34,677 nucleotides of DNA from an uncultured Bacteroidales bacterium (GTDB lineage Bacteria > Bacteroidota > Bacteroidia > Bacteroidales > Muribaculaceae). Shown in pieces: positions 1-6,834 of the stretch (its first letter is position 1; each line of letters begins with the position of its first letter). Both the position numbers and the translations under genes were made by a program. The stretch covers positions 1 through 34,677 of the forward strand of contig CACWNQ010000021.1 in NCBI GenBank assembly GCA_902762385.1. Direction: 5' to 3'. The notes below the pieces were generated by a model. That model had not been told where the DNA came from, searched no databases, and saw nothing but the letters and a program-made list of their open reading frames with translations.

Positions 1-2
1 TC

Positions 3-86
3 GATGGTTTTAAGACTGCAGGAGAAAAGGTCTTTTTAATAAAAACTGACTATGAACAAATGATACAGTCTATTTTAGACTTATAA
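3..86 (+). CDS. 3' end of an unidentified gene (partial)
   Basis: An open frame enters from the left edge and ends at a TAA at 84-86, giving the last 27 residues of a protein. The peptide ends in MIQSILDL and shows no recognisable motif, so no function is offered. The frame is followed 20 bases later by a good bidirectional hairpin terminator, which supports a real gene end. The start lies outside the window. Confidence 0.45.
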   Translation, partial: DGFKTAGEKVFLIKTDYEQMIQSILDL

Positions 87-105
87 ATTCCAATTTATCG
101 AATAG

Positions 106-134
106 AAAAGCGAAGCCTATGGCATCGCTTTTTT
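106..134. terminator. Bidirectional hairpin terminator between convergent genes
   Basis: The arms AAAAGCGA (106-113) and TCGCTTTT (125-132) pair, and inside them GCC/GGC pair around a short loop. A-rich and T-rich arms flank the stem on both strands. It lies between the + strand gene ending at 86 and the - strand gene ending at 133, so it can serve both. Confidence 0.7.
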
Positions 135-384
135 AGTGATTTCGACTGAAATTTTTCTTGTCAAGGGCATCAGCAATTATTCCGCAGAACTGCCATTCGA
201 GGTTCTCTTCAAGGAACTCCTTCGTTCTCATGACGGAATAGCGATGAAGTATAGTGATCTTGTTCCAACGGAAAAGGCAGAAAGCCTTGACCTCATCGAT
301 GGAATACCCCTGCGAAAGCGAATTATATAAATCTTCCCATTGTGTGGGAAGTTTGAGGTCGATAGTCTTAGAGTCTTTATCCAT
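133..384 (-). CDS. Hypothetical protein, 83 aa
   Basis: A short frame with an ATG at 384 reads to a stop at the foot of the terminator hairpin. The product is soluble, mixed in charge and lacks a signal peptide. It has a tryptophan-containing LPTQWEDLY segment near residue 12 and a helix-rich middle (SIDEVKAF near residue 28). I do not recognise the family. Support for a real gene comes from its terminator, from a TACATTTG -7 element at 474-481 on the same strand, and from the long structured leader at 391-492 that ends seven bases before the ATG. The next gene upstream, at 500-1330, is co-directional. It may be a small orphan protein peculiar to Bacteroidales. Confidence 0.5.
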   Translation of the reverse strand: MDKDSKTIDLKLPTQWEDLYNSLSQGYSIDEVKAFCLFRWNKITILHRYSVMRTKEFLEENLEWQFCGIIADALDKKNFSRNH

Positions 385-390
385 AATAAA

Positions 391-492
391 AGCGGTTACC
401 GTACTGCAAAATTTCGGTTTAGCGAGGGCAGCGTCAAGCTTGCTTGAACATTGCCGAGCGCAAGAAATTTATGCAAATGTACGATAACCGCT
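391..492. repeat. 102-base imperfect palindrome in a gene leader
   Basis: The outer 14-base arms at 391-404 and 479-492 match at 13 of 14 positions as inverted repeats. Inward, further blocks still match in order (TGCA, AAATTTC, GGCA, TCAAGC), and the centre is the palindrome CAAGCTTG at 435-442. Small gaps separate the blocks. The whole element can fold into one long stem-loop. It fills nearly all of the space between two co-directional - strand genes. No clear target-site duplication flanks it. Confidence 0.75.
474..481 (-). promoter_or_regulatory. Putative -7 promoter element for the 133-384 gene
   Basis: On the - strand these bases read TACATTTG, matching the Bacteroidota -7 consensus TAnnTTTG. 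No clear -33 element is seen at the usual spacing. If used, transcription would start inside the palindrome at 391-492, so half of that element would be in the leader RNA. Confidence 0.4.
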
Positions 493-499
493 TCTATAC

Positions 500-1330
500 T
501 TAAAAGACATATTTTTGCAGGAAAAGCCAACTAACTGTAACAGACCAAATGAACCATGTATAAATGAGAACATTCTGTTTCCAATTCCATACGCCCTTAT
601 TATATGCCGAAGTCCAGAAAGGATTACCAGGATAACGATTGAGACCATGATGAACTTTTATTGCCCATCTGCGTTCTTTATTTATAAAGCGCAAAAAATA
701 GGCAGCAAAAATAATGATGGGTATAAATAAAAATGCCAAAGATATTTTAACACAGAATATAGAAGTGACGATAATTGGTAACAAGAAAATAAAGAAACGC
801 ATATAGCCATCGGAGCGAGGTAATTTTTGAGCAGAATATGCCTCCTCTTCTACCCATTCTCCGTCATACCAAATTAAGTCAAAGATATTGTAAGTGTATT
901 TCTTTTCAATCTCATCATTCTCTTTCATTAGTTTAAGTACATGCTTTTCATATTCATGTTCTGGGTCAAGACTTGATTTTGATTTAATCCACAATAAAAA
1001 TTGTTTGTCGGGAACAGTATCATAGTCAGCAACCTTTAAAGCGACAGTTGCATCATAACACTTGGTGTCAAACTTTCTCCCTCCTTGTGTTTTATCCTCT
1101 AAAATAGCTATGTGCTCTTGTGACAATTCACCGTTTGCTTCTGACTCATCTAGATAGCGCCTGATGTCACGTACTTCACATCCCAGCAATTTTGCCAATT
1201 CAAACTTGTCAAACCATGCAATACCTCGAACGTAACGTGTTTTTACAGGGCATGGAACTATTGATTGTTCCAATGGGAAATAATCAATGTATTCCCACTC
1301 GCCGTCTTTGTATTTATTCATCGTGCACAT
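500..1330 (-). CDS. RhuM-like N-terminal domain fused to membrane helices, 276 aa
   Basis: Residues about 30-120 resemble the Virulence_RhuM family. A helical block (FDKFELAKLLGCEVRDIRRY) and the word GEL are followed by a YDATVAL...DKQFLLWIKS pattern, comparable to RhuM's Y-x-LD-x-IISVGYRV...FRIWA. RhuM proteins are thought to be nucleic-acid or toxin-related, but their function is poorly known. The C-terminal part is different. Residues about 176-215 contain two hydrophobic helices, and a third lies at about 252-270, so the protein should sit in the inner membrane. The start is uncertain between ATGs at 1330 and 1321. A TATCTTTG -7 element lies upstream at 1401-1408. The RhuM call is by eye and moderate. 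The membrane prediction is firmer. Confidence 0.6.
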   Translation of the reverse strand: MCTMNKYKDGEWEYIDYFPLEQSIVPCPVKTRYVRGIAWFDKFELAKLLGCEVRDIRRYLDESEANGELSQEHIAILEDKTQGGRKFDTKCYDATVALKVADYDTVPDKQFLLWIKSKSSLDPEHEYEKHVLKLMKENDEIEKKYTYNIFDLIWYDGEWVEEEAYSAQKLPRSDGYMRFFIFLLPIIVTSIFCVKISLAFLFIPIIIFAAYFLRFINKERRWAIKVHHGLNRYPGNPFWTSAYNKGVWNWKQNVLIYTWFIWSVTVSWLFLQKYVF

Positions 1331-1400
1331 AGCCTAAGTCATGAATTATTTTTTAGTACTTTAAAGCTCTCGTTGACTCGTTGTGTTCAGTGATAGCATG

Positions 1401-1408
1401 CAAAGATA
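1401..1408 (-). promoter_or_regulatory. Putative -7 element for the RhuM-like gene
   Basis: On the - strand these bases read TATCTTTG, a full match to TAnnTTTG. They lie about 70 bases before the start codon at 1330. No convincing -33 element is present. Confidence 0.45.
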
Positions 1409-1520
1409 CAATATTTCTCAGAACCAGTATCCACATGCTCTCTTTTTATTCTCAAAAATCGGTGGGATGAATAGTTTCGCCGTGGCAGCAATCGTAAACG
1501 ACCAGTCAATGCCTACCACC

Positions 1521-1881
1521 TTCCCTCTCCTCTCTCCTCTCTCCTCTCCCCTCTCATCTCTTCCCTCTCATCTCTCCCCTCTCACCTCTTCCCTCTCACC
1601 TCTTCCCTCTCACCTCTCCCCTCTCACCTCTTCCCTCTCACCTCTCCCCTCTCACCTCTCCCCTCTCACCTCTCCCCTCTCACCTCTTCCCTCTCACCTC
1701 TCCCCTCTCTCCTCTCTCCTCTTTCCTCTCTCCTCTTACCTCTCCCCTCTCACCTCTCCCCTCTCACCTCTTCCCTCTCACCTCTTCCCTCTCACCTCTC
1801 CCCTCTCACCTCTCCCCTCTCTCCTCTTTCCTCTCTCCTCTTACCTCTCCCCTCTTACCTCTTACCTCTCCCCTCTCTCCT
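1521..1881. repeat. Pyrimidine heptanucleotide tandem repeat, about 360 bases
   Basis: The tract is built of about fifty 7-base units of the form CCTCTNN. They mostly alternate as CCCTCTC and ACCTCTT/C, giving a 14-base superperiod, with some irregular units near 1705-1735 and 1815-1850. The + strand is almost entirely C and T with an A about every 14 bases, and the complement is GA-rich. Because 7 is not a multiple of 3, all three frames give the same Ser/Pro/Leu/Thr periodic peptide without stops. The long open frame over the tract is therefore not evidence of coding. Confidence 0.95.
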
Positions 1882-1916
1882 ATTTTTTTAATATGGCATT
1901 CCCTTCCACAATGTCC

Positions 1917-1924
1917 TACCTTTG
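1917..1924 (+). promoter_or_regulatory. Putative -7 promoter element downstream of the heptad tract
   Basis: TACCTTTG matches TAnnTTTG and is identical to the elements before glyA, the GYF_2 operon and the gene at 33352. A transcript from here would start near 1931 and carry the mini-ORF at 1956 and the three hairpins at 1986-2049. Confidence 0.45.
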
Positions 1925-1955
1925 CGCACATACGTACATCTAAATATATAGCACC

Positions 1956-2003
1956 ATGAAAACAAAACCAACGAAAGAAATTTTAGCGACACTGTCGCCA
2001 TAA
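1956..2003 (+). CDS. 15-residue mini-ORF (possible leader peptide)
   Basis: ATG at 1956 opens 15 codons ending in TAA at 2001-2003. The peptide reads MKTKPTKEILATLSP. It follows a TACCTTTG -7 element by about 30 bases, and its last codons form the first of three consecutive hairpins. That arrangement resembles a translated leader, but no downstream structural gene is obvious before glyA at 2504. It could equally be chance or the remnant of a lost gene. Confidence 0.25.
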   Translation: MKTKPTKEILATLSP

Positions 2004-2049
2004 CAATTTTAGAGCAAAGCTCTTTAATTTCCACTCCGTTTAGGAGTGG
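1986..2049 (+). other. Three consecutive short hairpins
   Basis: Within 64 bases there are three perfect inverted repeats. GCGAC/GTCGC lies at 1986-1998, AGAGC/GCTCT at 2011-2023 with an AAA loop, and CCACTCC/GGAGTGG at 2031-2049 with a GTTTA loop. T-rich stretches separate the first two from their neighbours. It could be a REP-like intergenic element, an attenuator-like leader or a small structured RNA. The sequence alone does not decide. Confidence 0.5.
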
Positions 2050-2258
2050 CAAACCCTCCATGCGCAACCCACTTATAATTTATCACAATTGTCAGTGGCT
2101 GCTCGACAAAACAATTATTAAGCAGCACGCCCTAATTTACTTAACATCTAAAACAAATTCAACCAATGATAATCACAAACCCTCAAAGCACAAAAATAAA
2201 AAAAACAAAAAGTGTCCCATCTGTCCACATCCAGCAGGAAGGCAACTTACAATCCGAA

Positions 2259-2321
2259 ACTGAGTCAACTGAGTCAACTGAGTCAACTGAGTCAACTGAG
2301 TCAACTGAGTCAGGTGAGTCC
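2259..2321. repeat. 9-base tandem repeat ACTGAGTCA, six perfect copies plus one degenerate
   Basis: Six identical units run from 2259 to 2312, and a degenerate seventh (GGTGAGTCC) ends at 2321. Each unit contains the near-palindrome TGAGTCA, so both strands carry regularly spaced dyad sites. Being a multiple of three, the repeat gives open frames on both strands (Glu-Ser-Thr and Asp-Ser-Val triplets). I regard these as incidental. Confidence 0.95.
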
Positions 2322-2396
2322 AAAATCCAAATAATAAACAAAGAACTACGATTATCTACCCTCATACTCTCTCCTATCTTCTTTTTTATAAAAAAA

Positions 2397-2431
2397 CTGA
2401 CAACTAATTACTGATAACTGAAAACTATTTA
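2397..2431. repeat. CTGNNAA-type heptad repeat upstream of glyA
   Basis: Five consecutive 7-base units share the initial CT and an A-rich end: CTGACAA, CTAATTA, CTGATAA, CTGAAAA and CTATTTA. They directly precede the glyA -7 element at 2433. The same unit family occurs in reverse complement at 27613-27640. Confidence 0.7.
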
Positions 2432-2432
2432 C

Positions 2433-2440
2433 TACCTTTG
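2433..2440 (+). promoter_or_regulatory. Putative -7 promoter element of glyA
   Basis: TACCTTTG matches TAnnTTTG and lies 63 bases before the glyA ATG. The -33 position falls within the heptad repeat, where only a weak CTG is seen. Confidence 0.5.
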
Positions 2441-2503
2441 CCGAATAATTTAGAAAACCAATTTAGACTAGTCTATAAACAACATTAACATTATTCTTAA
2501 AAG

Positions 2504-3784
2504 ATGAAGAGAGACGATTTATTGTTCAGCATCATCGAGCGTGAACACCTGCGTCAACAACGTGGCATTGAGCTCATTGCCAGTGAGAATTTCGTAAGTG
2601 ATCAAGTTATGCAAGCTATGGGTAGCTGCCTGACAAACAAGTATGCCGAGGGTTATCCCGGCCACCGTTACTATGGCGGTTGCCAGGTGGTAGACGAGGC
2701 CGAGACTCTGGCACAGGAGCGCATCAAGCAGCTCTTTGGCGCCGAGTATGCCAACGTACAGCCACACAGTGGTGCACAAGCCAACATGGCCGTGTTCATG
2801 GCTTGCCTGAAACCCGGCGACAAGTTCATGGGTCTGAACCTTGCTCATGGTGGTCACCTATCACACGGAAGCCCAGTTAACTTCTCGGGTCTCGTGTTCC
2901 AACAGTGCGAATACAACGTTACCCCCGACACCAACATCGTTGACTACGACATGATGGAGGAGGTAGCTCTGCGCGAGCAGCCTAAGCTCATCGTGGGTGG
3001 CGCCAGCGCCTACAGCCGCGAGTGGGACTACGAGCGCATGCGCAAGATTGCCGACAAGGTGGGTGCTATCCTTATGATCGACATGGCTCACCCCGCAGGC
3101 CTTATCGCTGCCGGATTGCTCAACAACCCATTGAAGTGGGCTCATATCGTTACCAGTACAACTCACAAGACCCTGCGTGGTCCACGCGGTGGTATCATCT
3201 TGATGGGTAAGGACTTCGACAATCCTTGGGGCAAGACCACCAAGAAGGGCGTAGTTCGCAAGATGTCGTCGTTGCTCGACTCAGCAGTGTTCCCCGGTGT
3301 ACAGGGTGGTCCACTCGAGCACGTCATCGCTGCTAAGGCAGTAGCCTTCGGCGAGGCATTGCAACCCGAGTTCAAGGCTTATCAGCAGCAAGTTAAGGCC
3401 AACGCTCAAGCAATGGCTAAGGCTCTGCTCGACAAGGGTTACAAGATTGCCAGTGGTGGTACCGACAACCACTGCATCCTGCTCGACCTTCGTCCTAAGT
3501 ATCCCGAGCTGACCGGTAAGGTTGCCGAGAACGCTCTCGTAGCTGCCGACATCACTGTTAACAAGAACATGGTTCCATTCGACGACCGCAGCGCCTTCCA
3601 GACCTCTGGTATCCGCCTGGGTACTCCAGCCATCACTACCCGTGGTGCTAAGGAAGACATGATGGGCGAGATCGTTGAGCTTATCGACACCGTGCTCCAG
3701 AAGCCCGAGGACGAAGCCACTATCACCATGGTTCGCGAGAAAGTGAACAACATGATGAAGGACTTCCCAATGTTTGCCTGGTAA
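2504..3784 (+). CDS. glyA: Serine hydroxymethyltransferase
   Basis: This cytosolic pyridoxal-phosphate enzyme converts serine and tetrahydrofolate to glycine and 5,10-methylene-tetrahydrofolate, the main source of one-carbon units. The 426-residue length fits the family (about 415-430). Diagnostic segments are ELIASENF at 23-30, the [14 protein letters not shown] segment at 46-59, HSGAQAN at 88-94, IDMAHPAG near 192-199 and [13 protein letters not shown] at 218-230. Lys222 is the PLP-binding lysine. The ATG at 2504 gives the normal N-terminus. It appears monocistronic, with its own -7 element and a hairpin terminator at 3813-3845. Codon use is C/G-rich in third positions, as expected for a highly expressed gene, and differs from the AT-rich DNA to its left. 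Confidence 0.98.
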   Translation: MKRDDLLFSIIEREHLRQQRGIELIASENFVSDQVMQAMGSCLTNKYAEGYPGHRYYGGCQVVDEAETLAQERIKQLFGAEYANVQPHSGAQANMAVFMACLKPGDKFMGLNLAHGGHLSHGSPVNFSGLVFQQCEYNVTPDTNIVDYDMMEEVALREQPKLIVGGASAYSREWDYERMRKIADKVGAILMIDMAHPAGLIAAGLLNNPLKWAHIVTSTTHKTLRGPRGGIILMGKDFDNPWGKTTKKGVVRKMSSLLDSAVFPGVQGGPLEHVIAAKAVAFGEALQPEFKAYQQQVKANAQAMAKALLDKGYKIASGGTDNHCILLDLRPKYPELTGKVAENALVAADITVNKNMVPFDDRSAFQTSGIRLGTPAITTRGAKEDMMGEIVELIDTVLQKPEDEATITMVREKVNNMMKDFPMFAW

Positions 3785-3812
3785 TCAATCAGCCACACTT
3801 TATCTACCACAA

Positions 3813-3845
3813 GGAGGGCACCCACACAGGGTGCTCTTCCTTTTT
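3813..3845 (+). terminator. glyA intrinsic terminator
   Basis: An 11-base stem with two G-T wobbles pairs 3813-3823 with 3829-3839 around the loop ACACA. TTTTT follows at 3841-3845. It lies about 30 bases after the glyA stop. Confidence 0.85.
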
Positions 3846-3902
3846 AGTGGGGAGTGGAAAGTTCTAAAATGTGTGAGTTGTATAAAATTCCTTAAATATG
3901 CC

Positions 3903-3931
3903 TTGGGGTTGAAAGTAAATCGTTATTTTTG
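3903..3931 (+). promoter_or_regulatory. Putative promoter of the ABC transporter operon
   Basis: TTG at 3903-3905 and TATTTTTG at 3924-3931 are 18 bases apart, close to the Bacteroidota arrangement. The leader that follows contains an 8-base inverted repeat (3939-3946 with 3952-3959, loop AACAA). It could be an operator or an RNA hairpin. Confidence 0.5.
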
Positions 3932-3978
3932 CAAATTATTTCTTGAAACAATCAAGAAACTGAGTAAAGGATAATGAA

Positions 3979-4623
3979 ATGAACACAATAACCCTTCACA
4001 ACACACTGCCCAAGGTGTTTGCTGGCCGCGCCGACACTGGCAGCGAGATATGGCTTCGCGAGGTGACCTTTGAGCGTGGCAAGCACTACCTGATAAGCGC
4101 CGAGAGTGGCACCGGCAAGTCATCGCTGTGCAGCTACCTATATGGCTATCGCACCGACTATAGCGGCACAATGGCTTTCGACGGCCGCGACATCAGGCAG
4201 CTCAGCGTTGCTGAGTGGTGCGAAGTGCGCACTCATCACATTGCCTATCTGGCGCAGGACATGAAGCTCTTTCCCGAGCTCACAGCTCTTGAGAACATCA
4301 TGCTCAAGAACAGCATCACTAATCACAAGAGTGAGCAGGAAATAGTGGCGATGATGAACATGCTAGGCATAGGCGAGAAGGTGAACAGCCTTGTGGCCAA
4401 GCTATCGATAGGACAGCAGCAGCGCGTTGCCATAGTGCGCACCCTATGCCAGCCATGCGACTTCATCCTGCTCGATGAGCCAGTGAGCCACCTCGATGAC
4501 CAGAACAACGCCATAGTGGCGCAAATGGTGATGGCCGAGGCTGCTCGACAAGGAGCCGGCGTGATATCGACCTCGGTGGGCAACAACGTAAAAATCAGTG
4601 TAGACAAGGAGTTTAAACTATGA
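3979..4623 (+). CDS. ABC transporter ATP-binding protein (LolD/MacB-like)
   Basis: This is the cytoplasmic ATPase of a two-gene ABC system. It shows a Walker A at 41-48 (AESGTGKS, first glycine replaced by alanine), a Q-loop glutamine at 93, the signature LSIGQ at 142-146, Walker B ILLDEP at 163-168 and a D-loop SHLD at 170-173. The switch-histidine position near 199 appears to be serine (VISTSVG), which is unusual and could slow or alter hydrolysis. At 214 residues it is a single minimal nucleotide-binding domain. Its last four bases overlap the start of the permease gene (ATGA), so the two are translationally coupled. The pairing with an FtsX-type permease suggests a lipoprotein-release or MacB-like mechanotransmission role. 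The substrate is unknown. Confidence 0.9.
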   Translation: MNTITLHNTLPKVFAGRADTGSEIWLREVTFERGKHYLISAESGTGKSSLCSYLYGYRTDYSGTMAFDGRDIRQLSVAEWCEVRTHHIAYLAQDMKLFPELTALENIMLKNSITNHKSEQEIVAMMNMLGIGEKVNSLVAKLSIGQQQRVAIVRTLCQPCDFILLDEPVSHLDDQNNAIVAQMVMAEAARQGAGVISTSVGNNVKISVDKEFKL

Positions 4624-5849
4624 GCAAAAGCAACAACAACTATAGCAGCAAACACCTGAAGTGGAAACTGCTGCGCAAGCACATAAGCCCCTCACAGCTA
4701 GTGGGATTTTCGCTCGCCAGCCTCATAGGCCTGACGATTGTGATACTTGCTGTGCAGTTCCACCAGGATGTGCGCCCCATCTTCAACGACGAGGAGAGCT
4801 TCATCAAGAAGGACTACCTCATCATCACTCGCGCCGTGTCGACTGCCGGCACCCTGCTAGGAGGCTCTAACGAGTTCACTCAAGCCGCCATCGACGACAT
4901 TCAGTCACAGCCCTGGTGCCGCAAGGTGGGCAAGTTCTCGAGCAATGACTACAGCCTGTATGCCACCATCTCGGTGGGAGGCTATGGCGGCAGCGCAATG
5001 GGCACGATGCTCTTTTTTGAGTCGATACCCACTGAGTTTATCGATGTTGCCGACAGCGAATGGAAGTTCGACCCCGAGAAGCCCGAGATACCCATAATCA
5101 TGTCGCGCGACTACCTATCGCTCTACAACTTCGGGTTTGCTGCCAGCCAAGGTCTGCCACAAGTGAGCGAGGGCATAATCTCTAAGGTGCCCATCGAATT
5201 CACCCTGCGAGGCAATGGCCACAACGACACCATGAAGGGTCGCATCGTGGGGTTCTCTAATCGCTTGAACACCATAGTTGTGCCACAGGAATTCATGAAG
5301 TGGAGCAATGAGCGCTACGGCAGTGGCTTAGAGCGCAATCCGTCACGCCTCATCCTGGAAGTGAACAGCCCCGGCGACGTGAAAATGCAGAACTACCTCG
5401 ACGACCATGGCTACCAGGTAGCAGGCGAGAAGATGCAGCAGGGCAAAGCCCAGTATTTCCTCACCCTAGTGGTGTCGATAGTGATTGTGGTGGGCATTAT
5501 TATAAGCTTGCTGGCATTCTTTGTGCTCATGCTCAGCATCTACCTGCTGCTGCAGAAGAACACCAAGAAACTGCAAGACATGCTGCTGCTAGGCTACTCG
5601 CCAAGTGAAGTGGCACGCCCCTACATCAACATGGTGCTTGCCATCAACGCTGTGGTGCTGGTTGTTGCCATAGTGCTGATGCTCCTGGCAAGAGCCTATT
5701 ACCTGCCAATGCTACAGGCAATGGGCACCCCGGGCGGCACAATAGTGATAGCGCTAGTGGTGGCTGTGATAATCATGGCCCTCATCAGCGTGGGCAACAT
5801 CATTGCCATAAGGCGCAAAATCAACGCTCTGTGGATACAACAGTCGTAA
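4620..5849 (+). CDS. ABC transporter permease, FtsX/MacB type
   Basis: The inner-membrane partner of the preceding ATPase has 409 residues. One helix lies near residues 26-46, followed by a periplasmic domain of about 230 residues and three C-terminal helices (about 278-310, 337-361 and 371-397). This four-helix MacB/FtsX topology belongs to transporters that transmit force to periplasmic partners rather than pump through the membrane. The segment between helices 2 and 3 (KKLQDMLLLGYSPSEVARPY) is the usual cytoplasmic coupling region seen in FtsX-like proteins. The start overlaps the ATPase stop by four bases. parA begins 30 bases downstream, so read-through into the partition genes is possible. 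Confidence 0.88.
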   Translation: MSKSNNNYSSKHLKWKLLRKHISPSQLVGFSLASLIGLTIVILAVQFHQDVRPIFNDEESFIKKDYLIITRAVSTAGTLLGGSNEFTQAAIDDIQSQPWCRKVGKFSSNDYSLYATISVGGYGGSAMGTMLFFESIPTEFIDVADSEWKFDPEKPEIPIIMSRDYLSLYNFGFAASQGLPQVSEGIISKVPIEFTLRGNGHNDTMKGRIVGFSNRLNTIVVPQEFMKWSNERYGSGLERNPSRLILEVNSPGDVKMQNYLDDHGYQVAGEKMQQGKAQYFLTLVVSIVIVVGIIISLLAFFVLMLSIYLLLQKNTKKLQDMLLLGYSPSEVARPYINMVLAINAVVLVVAIVLMLLARAYYLPMLQAMGTPGGTIVIALVVAVIIMALISVGNIIAIRRKINALWIQQS

Positions 5850-5879
5850 AACACACAATCTCAACCAAGAAGACAAATA

Positions 5880-6644
5880 ATGACAAAAACCATCGCAATA
5901 GCAAACCAAAAAGGCGGTGTGGGCAAAACCACAACAGCAATCAACCTAGCAGCATCACTTGCCAAACTAGGCAAGAAAGTGCTGCTCATAGATGCCGACC
6001 CTCAGGCCAATGCAACCTCGGGACTAGGCATTGACCCTCAACAACTGCAATCGTCGATATATGAATGCCTTGTCGACGACTACCCAATAAAGAGCGCCTG
6101 CACCAGCACTTGTGTTGAGAAACTCGACGTGCTGGGCTCGAGAATCGACCTTGTAGGCGCTGAACTTGAACTTATCAACAAGCCTAATCGTGAGAAGGTA
6201 ATGCAACGGCTGCTCAAGCAGGTGGAAGACGACTATGACTACATCTTCATCGACTGCAGCCCATCGTTGGGACTCATCACCGTGAATGCACTCACTGCAG
6301 CCAACAGTGTGATAATTCCTGTGCAAGCTGAGTATTTCGCCCTTGAGGGAATCAGCAAGCTGCTCAACACAGTGCGCATCATTAAGTCGAAACTCAACAG
6401 CGGACTGCGCATTGAGGGATTCCTAATCACCATGTATGACGCAAGACTGCGACTCGCCAACCAAATCTACGAGGAGCTCAAGAGCCACTTTGGCGACATC
6501 GTGTTCACTACTGTGATTCCACGCAACACACGCCTGAGCGAGGCCCCAAGTCACGGCCTTCCCGCCCTACTCTACGACCCACAAAGCAAAGGCGCAATCA
6601 GCCACCTGCAACTGGCTCAAGAACTCATCGAAAAGAACGCATAA
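5880..6644 (+). CDS. parA: Chromosome partitioning ATPase ParA (Soj)
   Basis: ParA is a deviant-Walker ATPase that binds DNA non-specifically and moves ParB-parS complexes during chromosome segregation. The 254 residues are the usual length for a chromosomal Soj-type protein without an N-terminal helix-turn-helix. It carries the deviant Walker A KGGVGKTT at 11-18, DADPQ near 40-44 and a [12 protein letters not shown] Walker B segment near 119-130. An AAGAAG purine stretch precedes the ATG. parB follows after 190 bases but has its own strong promoter, so the pair is linked but probably not solely co-transcribed. No canonical parS was noticed in the window by eye. Confidence 0.96.
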   Translation: MTKTIAIANQKGGVGKTTTAINLAASLAKLGKKVLLIDADPQANATSGLGIDPQQLQSSIYECLVDDYPIKSACTSTCVEKLDVLGSRIDLVGAELELINKPNREKVMQRLLKQVEDDYDYIFIDCSPSLGLITVNALTAANSVIIPVQAEYFALEGISKLLNTVRIIKSKLNSGLRIEGFLITMYDARLRLANQIYEELKSHFGDIVFTTVIPRNTRLSEAPSHGLPALLYDPQSKGAISHLQLAQELIEKNA

Positions 6645-6735
6645 ACGCCCCCCTCACATTAAGCTCGCAAGACAAACGTTGATTTATAACTTGTTTATAT
6701 TATTACGCGCGAGTTGTTAATGTATTCAAAATAAG

Positions 6736-6765
6736 TTGATTTATCGTCGTTTTTTTGTAACTTTG
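6736..6765 (+). promoter_or_regulatory. parB promoter
   Basis: TTG at 6736-6738 and TAACTTTG at 6758-6765 are separated by 19 bases, a near-perfect Bacteroidota promoter. A GC-rich inverted repeat (CCCCGA 6768-6773 with TCGGGG 6786-6791) lies at the expected transcription start and could influence initiation or protect the 5' end. Confidence 0.75.
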
Positions 6766-6834
6766 CACCCCGAAAGCAATAATACTCGGGGCGCACCCCT
6801 TGTTGTAACCACTAAAATAAGTAACACTTAGTAT

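Noticed and set aside
1383-1943. 186-codon open frame over the pyrimidine tract
   Set aside because: It is a consequence of the stop-free heptad repeat. The peptide is a pure Ser/Pro/Leu periodic string with no start signals or homology.
1521-2321. Possible CRISPR array
   Set aside because: The units are 7 or 9 bases and contiguous, with no unique spacers and no cas genes.
2166-2414. Open frames on both strands over the 9-base repeat
   Set aside because: The repeat is a multiple of three and lacks stops. Flanking residues show no domain or signal, and both strands are equally open.
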